Assembly: GCA_902494555.1 (NCBI GenBank)
Contig: CABUTR010000010.1
Coordinates: 3,046-67,045 of the forward strand
Length of the DNA: 64,000 nt
Direction of reading: 5' to 3'
From: an uncultured Collinsella sp.
GTDB lineage: Bacteria; Actinomycetota; Coriobacteriia; Coriobacteriales; Coriobacteriaceae
A program made the position numbers and the translations under genes. Positions 59,068 to 64,000 of this stretch are shown one piece after another (the first letter of the stretch is position 1; every line of letters begins with the position of its first letter). Below the pieces are notes generated by a model. The model did not search any database, was not told the DNA's origin, and saw nothing but the letters and a program-made list of their open reading frames with translations.

Positions 59068-60036
59068 ATGCCGCTCATCTCCATCGTCGTGCCGTGCTAC
59101 AACGAGCAGGAATCACTTCCGATCTTTCTCAAAGAGCTCGATGGCGTCGTTCGCATCATGACCCAGCAAGACCCCGGCATCTCCTTTGAGACAGTCCTCA
59201 TCGACGATGGCTCGGCAGACAAAACGCTCGCCGTCATGAAAGCAGAAGCCGCGGCGGCGCATCCATACGCCATCCGCTGGCACTCTTTCTCGCGCAACTT
59301 TGGCAAGGAGGCGGCACTACTCGCCGGACTCCAGCACGCAAAGGGCGACTATGTCGCCACCATGGATGCCGACATGCAGGACCCGCCCTCGCTCCTGCCG
59401 CAGATGTACGAGATCTTACAAACCGAAGACTACGACAACGTCGCCACACGCAGGACCACCCGCAAAGGCGAGCCTCCCATCAGGTCGTTCTGTGCCCGTA
59501 TGTTCTACAAGATCATTAACCGCATTTCCAAGGCCGACATCGTCGACGGAGCACGCGATTTTAGGCTCATGAAGCGGCCTATGGTCAACGCCATCATCTC
59601 CATGGGCGAATACAACCGATTCTCCAAGGGCATTTACGGTTGGGTGGGCTTCAAAACCAAATGGCTCCCCTACGTAAACGTCAACCGCGTGGCCGGCGAG
59701 ACCAAATGGAGCTTTTGGTCGCTGCTCCTCTATTCCATCGACGGCATCGTCGCTTTTTCCACGGCGCCGCTCTCCCTCGCCGCCCTCACAGGTATCGTCT
59801 TCTGTCTCATCGCTATTCTGGGATTCGTCGTCATCCTAGTAAAGACGCTTGTCTGGGGCGACCCCGTCGGCGGATGGCCGTCGCTCGCCTGCCTCATAAC
59901 GCTGTTTGGCGGCATGCAGCTTCTGTGCCTGGGAATCATAGGTGAATACTTGGCAAAAGCCTACTTGGAAACCAAGCGACGTCCCATCTATATCATTCGA
60001 GAATCCAACGAGGAATCTGATGACACGGCCCAATAA
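59068..60036 (+). CDS. GtrB-like polyprenyl-phosphate glycosyltransferase
   Basis: It would load a hexose on undecaprenyl phosphate. VVPCYNEQESLPIFLKEL opens a GT-A domain with ATMDADMQDPPSLLPQM (DxD). DFRLMKRPMVNAIISMGE and RFSKGIYGWVGFKTKWLPY follow. Two C-terminal membrane helices (about residues 232-260 and 268-300) complete the GtrB pattern. Its 3' end overlaps the YfhO gene by 17 bases, suggesting that YfhO uses its product. Confidence 0.92.
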   Translation: MPLISIVVPCYNEQESLPIFLKELDGVVRIMTQQDPGISFETVLIDDGSADKTLAVMKAEAAAAHPYAIRWHSFSRNFGKEAALLAGLQHAKGDYVATMDADMQDPPSLLPQMYEILQTEDYDNVATRRTTRKGEPPIRSFCARMFYKIINRISKADIVDGARDFRLMKRPMVNAIISMGEYNRFSKGIYGWVGFKTKWLPYVNVNRVAGETKWSFWSLLLYSIDGIVAFSTAPLSLAALTGIVFCLIAILGFVVILVKTLVWGDPVGGWPSLACLITLFGGMQLLCLGIIGEYLAKAYLETKRRPIYIIRESNEESDDTAQ

Positions 60037-62431
60037 CAGCACGCTCAAGAATGTGGCGTTCTACGCCGCCTGCTTCGCATTTTCCGTCGCACTCTTTGTC
60101 GCACTTGCAGTGGCAGGGCATGTCTACCCCTTTGGCGACAACTCGTTTCTCACCAACGATCTCAAATACCAATACATCGACTTCTTTGCCTGGTTCCGGC
60201 GCGTCCTTTTAGGCGAGGCAAGCCTTCGCTATTCCTTCTCGCAGGGACTCGGCATGAACACATGGGGGCTCTATAGCTACTACCTCGCTAGCCCCTTCAA
60301 CCTGCTCTGCGCGCTGTTTCCCGCAGACAAGCTGACGCTCTTCGTGTTTGTTATCTCCGCGCTCAAACTGGGCTGCATCCACATCAGCAGCGCTTGGTAT
60401 GTGCAAAAGCGCTTTGACCTACCCAAGCCCGCAGCATTCCTGCTTTCCCTCTCATTCACGTTTTGCAGCTGGACCATCAGCAACCTACGCAACCCGCTCT
60501 GGATCGATTGCCTCATCCTGCTGCCCATCTGCGCCTACGGATGCTACGAGCTCATCCGCAAGCAGCGCATGATCCGCCTCGTCATCGCAACGGCGCTCAA
60601 TGTCATGTTCTGCTGGTATACGGCCTACATCAGCATCCTGTTCCTCTGCATCTTCGTATTGGTCGAATTTGTCGATTATGTTGCAGAAGAAGGATTTAGC
60701 TGGAAGCTCATGCTCGATCGGGCCCTGCGATTCGCCGGGGCCATCGCGCTTGGACTGCTTCTGTCCGCCTGGACCTTTTTGCCGACCATCCTTGCCATGG
60801 CAAAAGGCGGCCCCGTGCTGGCACTTGGCCCTTTGCTTAAAACAGGCCTCAAATCGCTCATCAGGGGCTTCATCCCCGGCATGTGGGTGAATAACGGGAA
60901 CACGCCGCAGTTCTATTGCGGCGTAATCATGATGTTACTTGCAATAAGCCTACTGTTTAACCGCAAGGTTTCGGCCAAGATACGCATCGCAACGTTCGTC
61001 GTCACAGCCGTCCTGATCGCTAGCTCCGTTTTGAGCCCGCTCGAGTACATCTGGTGCGGCATGCGCGTTCCCAACGGGTTCTATTCGCGCACAGCCTTTT
61101 TGCTGGGCTTCTTTACGATGTGGGCCGCAGGCTATTCGTTGCAGGTATTCGAGGGCCAGCCCAAATTTCGTCATGTCTATCGACCCGCCGTCGTATTACC
61201 AATCCTGACAATCACCGCAATTGAGTTGTTTATCAACGCCCATGTGATGTGGAACCAACTGTACGCAGGCTATTCCGAAGATGCCAACTGTACCTATGTG
61301 ACTACCGCAACCAACACGATCACAGCCATTCAAGACCAGGATTCTGCGTCATTCTACCGCATCGATCGAACGACCACGCGCACCGATAGCGCCGCCCTCA
61401 ACGAGGGCTTAGCGCTTGGGTACAACCAGCTGTCGTCCTACTCATCCGCAAATAACCCGCAGGCAATTGCATTGCTCAACTCCCTTGGATACAGCAGCGC
61501 CGGCGAGTTTTCGACCCGTTATGCCGAACCCATTCTTGCCGTCGATGCCCTGCTGGGAGTTAAGTACGCCATTTCCGAACACAGCCCCGCAGGATACGTT
61601 ACGGCAAAGGCAAATCAAACCGACTCCGCAAGCACGGTCTACGAGAATCCCAATGCGCTCAGCGCTGGCATCGTAGCTTCGAGCGGCGTTCAAAACAGCA
61701 CGTTAGAGGGCAAGAACCCCTTCGAAAAGCAAAATGACCTATACAACAAAATCCTGGGCCGCGAGGTAGAGCTCTATACCAAAATCGAGGCTACGAACAC
61801 GGAAAATGGTGAGAACCAAAAGCAATGGACCGTTACCGTTCCGGCGGAGTCCATCGGATACCTCTACATTAACAAAGATGCGACCGCCGGCAGTTATTGG
61901 CCAGTCACCCTTACCATCGACCAGCGAACGATCACAAACGAGGCCTGGAGATTCGACAATAATATCCGCCAGATTGCGGATGCATCGGACGCCCCGAGCC
62001 AGCATACGGTGTCAATCGGAGTCGCAGAGGGTTATACGGACATGCCCCAAGACAATGAGCCGGTCTTTTACGCCCTCAATCTGGACGTTTTCCAGCAGAT
62101 TATGAACGAGCTTAAGACGAACGAATTTGTTCCGACGGTTTTTAAGGACGGAAGGATCGAAGGCGAGTATACCGCCAAGTATGACGGCAACCTGCTGCTG
62201 AGCGTTCCGTACGATGAGGGCTGGAACATAACGGTAAACGGAACCGCCGCAGAACTAACGCCCGCCGCCGATAAGGGCCTGTCGTCCCTGAACGTGCAGA
62301 AAGGCGCGAATAGGATCGTGATGACCTACAAGACTCCGGGTGCCCTTGCGGGGCTTGCAGTGAGTCTGGCGACCACCGTCGCCCTTGTTGCAGCGGGGCT
62401 ATACGCCAGGCATAAGAAAAGCCGCCGTTAA
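60020..62431 (+). CDS. YfhO family membrane protein
   Basis: YfhO-type proteins are large polytopic membrane proteins, and some are known to glycosylate lipoteichoic acid with a lipid-linked sugar. About 12-13 hydrophobic segments fill residues 10-415. An extracytoplasmic domain of about 370 residues follows (ending LLLSVPYDEGWNITVNG), then one last helix and a basic tail. FGDNSFLTNDLKYQYIDFFAW and WYTAYISILFLCIFVLVEFV are characteristic. The ATG at 60020 lies in the tail of the previous gene, with GAGGAATCTG upstream. The acceptor is unknown. Confidence 0.9.
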   Translation: MTRPNNSTLKNVAFYAACFAFSVALFVALAVAGHVYPFGDNSFLTNDLKYQYIDFFAWFRRVLLGEASLRYSFSQGLGMNTWGLYSYYLASPFNLLCALFPADKLTLFVFVISALKLGCIHISSAWYVQKRFDLPKPAAFLLSLSFTFCSWTISNLRNPLWIDCLILLPICAYGCYELIRKQRMIRLVIATALNVMFCWYTAYISILFLCIFVLVEFVDYVAEEGFSWKLMLDRALRFAGAIALGLLLSAWTFLPTILAMAKGGPVLALGPLLKTGLKSLIRGFIPGMWVNNGNTPQFYCGVIMMLLAISLLFNRKVSAKIRIATFVVTAVLIASSVLSPLEYIWCGMRVPNGFYSRTAFLLGFFTMWAAGYSLQVFEGQPKFRHVYRPAVVLPILTITAIELFINAHVMWNQLYAGYSEDANCTYVTTATNTITAIQDQDSASFYRIDRTTTRTDSAALNEGLALGYNQLSSYSSANNPQAIALLNSLGYSSAGEFSTRYAEPILAVDALLGVKYAISEHSPAGYVTAKANQTDSASTVYENPNALSAGIVASSGVQNSTLEGKNPFEKQNDLYNKILGREVELYTKIEATNTENGENQKQWTVTVPAESIGYLYINKDATAGSYWPVTLTIDQRTITNEAWRFDNNIRQIADASDAPSQHTVSIGVAEGYTDMPQDNEPVFYALNLDVFQQIMNELKTNEFVPTVFKDGRIEGEYTAKYDGNLLLSVPYDEGWNITVNGTAAELTPAADKGLSSLNVQKGANRIVMTYKTPGALAGLAVSLATTVALVAAGLYARHKKSRR

Positions 62432-62446
62432 CAAGCGGCGGCTTTT
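62417..62446. terminator. Bidirectional terminator between YfhO and RmlC-RmlD genes
   Basis: AAAAGCCGCCG and CGGCGGCTTTT (62417-62427 and 62436-62446) form a perfect stem over an eight-base loop, with T-runs on both strands. The YfhO stop codon lies in the loop. Confidence 0.85.
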
Positions 62447-62468
62447 ACTCTCGAAAAGTTAATAGCGG

Positions 62469-63923
62469 CTAGAGCGTCTTGATGTACTCCCCCAGCTCTT
62501 CCTCCCAGTCGGGCATGTGGAAGCCGGCGGACTCCAGCTTGGAGAGGTCGAGCGCGGAGTGGACCGGGCGCGGGGCGACGGGGCCCTCGGCGCTCGCGTA
62601 GTAGTCGGCGGTCGATACCGGCACGACCCTGTCCCCGTTGCCGTTGGCGGCCTCGAAGACGGCGCGGGCGATATCGGCCCAGGACTTGACGGTGCCGGAG
62701 CCGGTGCAGTCGTAGGTGCCGTAGGGGGCGTGCGTCCCCAGCACGTGGAAGATGGCCTCGGCCATGTCGCGCGTGAAGGTCAGGCGGCCCAGCTGGTCGT
62801 CAACGACCGTGACCTGCTCGAGCCCGTCCTCGGGGTCGGCGACGCGGTCGGACAGGCCCTTCATCGTCTTGACGAAGTTGCGGCCCTCGCCGATGACCCA
62901 GCTGGAGCGCATGATGTAGTGGCGCGGGCACCCGGCCACGGCGATGTCGCCGGCGGCCTTGGTCTGGCCGTAGACGGACAGCGGGCTGAGGGGCTCCTCC
63001 TCGTCGTGGACCTCGGCGGTGCCGTCGAAGACGTAGTCGGAGGACACGTGGACAAGGGTGATCCCGTGCTCGGAGCATGTGCGGGCCAGAAGCGCCGGGC
63101 CGGTCGCGTTGGCCTTCCAGGCGGTCGCGCGGCCCTCGGCGGTCTCCGCCCTATCCACGGCGGTGTAGGCGCCGCAGTTGATCACGGTGCCATAGAGCGA
63201 CCAGTCGTACTGTGTGTAGGCGTCCGGGTCTGACATATCGAAGGTGTCGATGTCGCAGAAGTCGAAGTCCTTGGCGACGCCGCGCTCCTCCGCCAGCCTG
63301 CGCACAGCATGGCCCAGCTGGCCGTTGCAGCCGGTGACGAGCGTCCTCTTGGGCGCCATTGGGACGACGTCCCTGAGCATCGGGTGGTTGAGGTCGGCCT
63401 CGGAGACGGTGGCCTCATCGAGCGGGATCGGCCACTCGATGGCGAGCTCGGGGTCGGCGAGGTTCACGAAGGTGTAGGTCTTCTTGAGCTCGAGGGACCA
63501 GTGGGCGTCCACCAGGTAGGTGTAGGCGGTGCCGTCCTCCAGGGCCTGGAAGGAGTTGCCCACGCCGCGCGGGACGTAGATGGCCTTGGACGGGTCGAGC
63601 GTGCAGGTGAACACCTTCCCGTAGGTCTCGCTGCCCTCGCGCAGGTCCACCCAGGCGCCGAAGACGCTGCCGCGCGCCACGGAGATGAACTTGTCCCAGG
63701 GCTCGGCGTGGATGCCGCGGGTGACGCCGCGGCTGTCGTTGTAGGAGATGTTGTTCTGGACGACCCTGAGGTCCGGGATGCCCAGGGCGGTCATCTTGGC
63801 GCGCTGCCAGTTCTCCTTGAACCAGCCGCGCGAGTCGCCGTGGACGGCGAGGTCGACGACCTTGAGGCCCTCGATGCCGGTCTCGGCGACGGAGAGGTCC
63901 TTCTCGAATGCGATGTCTGCCAT
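62469..63923 (-). CDS. Fused dTDP-4-dehydrorhamnose 3,5-epimerase and reductase
   Basis: The last two steps of dTDP-L-rhamnose synthesis are joined in one chain. The N-terminal part (about 1-190) is RmlC-like: GDSRGWFKENWQ, RGIHAEPWDKFISVARG with the active-site His72, and VPRGVGNSFQALED. The C-terminal part (193-484) is RmlD: LVTGCNGQLG, VINCGAYTAVDRAE, HVSSDYVFDG and the YGQTKAAGD catalytic Tyr/Lys. GGAG precedes the ATG. Third codon positions are very rich in G/C compared with the neighbouring genes, a sign of separate history or high expression. Confidence 0.94.
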   Translation of the reverse strand: MADIAFEKDLSVAETGIEGLKVVDLAVHGDSRGWFKENWQRAKMTALGIPDLRVVQNNISYNDSRGVTRGIHAEPWDKFISVARGSVFGAWVDLREGSETYGKVFTCTLDPSKAIYVPRGVGNSFQALEDGTAYTYLVDAHWSLELKKTYTFVNLADPELAIEWPIPLDEATVSEADLNHPMLRDVVPMAPKRTLVTGCNGQLGHAVRRLAEERGVAKDFDFCDIDTFDMSDPDAYTQYDWSLYGTVINCGAYTAVDRAETAEGRATAWKANATGPALLARTCSEHGITLVHVSSDYVFDGTAEVHDEEEPLSPLSVYGQTKAAGDIAVAGCPRHYIMRSSWVIGEGRNFVKTMKGLSDRVADPEDGLEQVTVVDDQLGRLTFTRDMAEAIFHVLGTHAPYGTYDCTGSGTVKSWADIARAVFEAANGNGDRVVPVSTADYYASAEGPVAPRPVHSALDLSKLESAGFHMPDWEEELGEYIKTL

Positions 63924-64000
63924 GTGGGAAAAGCTCCTATCGAAGAGGTTGTATAACCGGGGGCGCCCGCGCGGGGCCGCAGGGTCATCCCCATGCCCTG
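63924..64000. other. Unassigned window end upstream of the RmlC-RmlD gene
   Basis: The last 77 bases are very G+C-rich. No coding frame, clear promoter or terminator can be supported. A further rml gene may lie beyond the window. Confidence 0.4.

Overview
The window looks like the chromosome of a GC-rich, rod-shaped Coriobacteriia member of the Actinomycetota, most likely a Collinsella-type gut anaerobe. This is inferred from gene order and protein character; no database was searched. Almost all of it is ordinary, densely packed chromosomal DNA with one-to-few-base overlaps and a strong habit of TTG and GTG starts. No rRNA, CRISPR array, prophage, insertion sequence or replication origin was seen.

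Region 1 (1-23918, all minus strand) is a long housekeeping block. In transcription order it holds rpsP-khpA-rimM-trmD-lepB-glyQ-glyS, the pyruvate,phosphate dikinase regulator and ppdK, then rplS, rnhB, yraN-comM-dprA-trmFO-xer, rpsB-tsf and pyrH-frr-uppS-cdsA-dxr-rseP. It joins ribosome assembly, tRNA modification, isoprenoid and phospholipid synthesis, competence functions and a site-2 protease. Hairpin terminators split it into several units, and good promoters precede rpsP, rplS and rpsB.

Region 2 (24120-25373, plus) is dinB, apparently read from a leaderless transcript. Region 3 (25473-39147, minus) is the shape-determining operon mreB-mreC-mreD-mrdA-rodA, a DUF697 membrane protein, a TIGR03960/TIGR03936 radical-SAM pair, then rplU-rpmA-obgE-nadD-yqeK-rsfS. 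Region 4 (39263-45348, minus) holds a TPR membrane protein, a cyclophilin, a zinc-ribbon membrane protein, a CtpE-like P-type ATPase and tRNA-Arg(CCG).

Region 5 (45553-54000, plus) is a complete aromatic amino acid cluster: DAHP synthase, prephenate dehydrogenase, aroB, aroA, aroC, pheA, a fused aroE-aroK and aroQ. It is preceded by a promoter and a hairpin with a T-run that could act as an attenuator. Region 6 (54001-56170) is a small accessory island between aroQ and tRNA-Arg(TCT). It holds a two-gene module (a DUF4869-type protein and a P-loop protein with a possible TOPRIM-like half), a strong terminator and a broken acyltransferase. This module is the best candidate for an undescribed system.

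Region 7 (56305-63923) is a cell-surface glycopolymer locus. It has a Wzm/Wzt-type ABC exporter transcribed divergently from two family-2 glycosyltransferases and a YfhO-family membrane protein, followed by a convergent RmlC-RmlD fusion for dTDP-rhamnose whose base composition looks richer in G+C than its neighbours.
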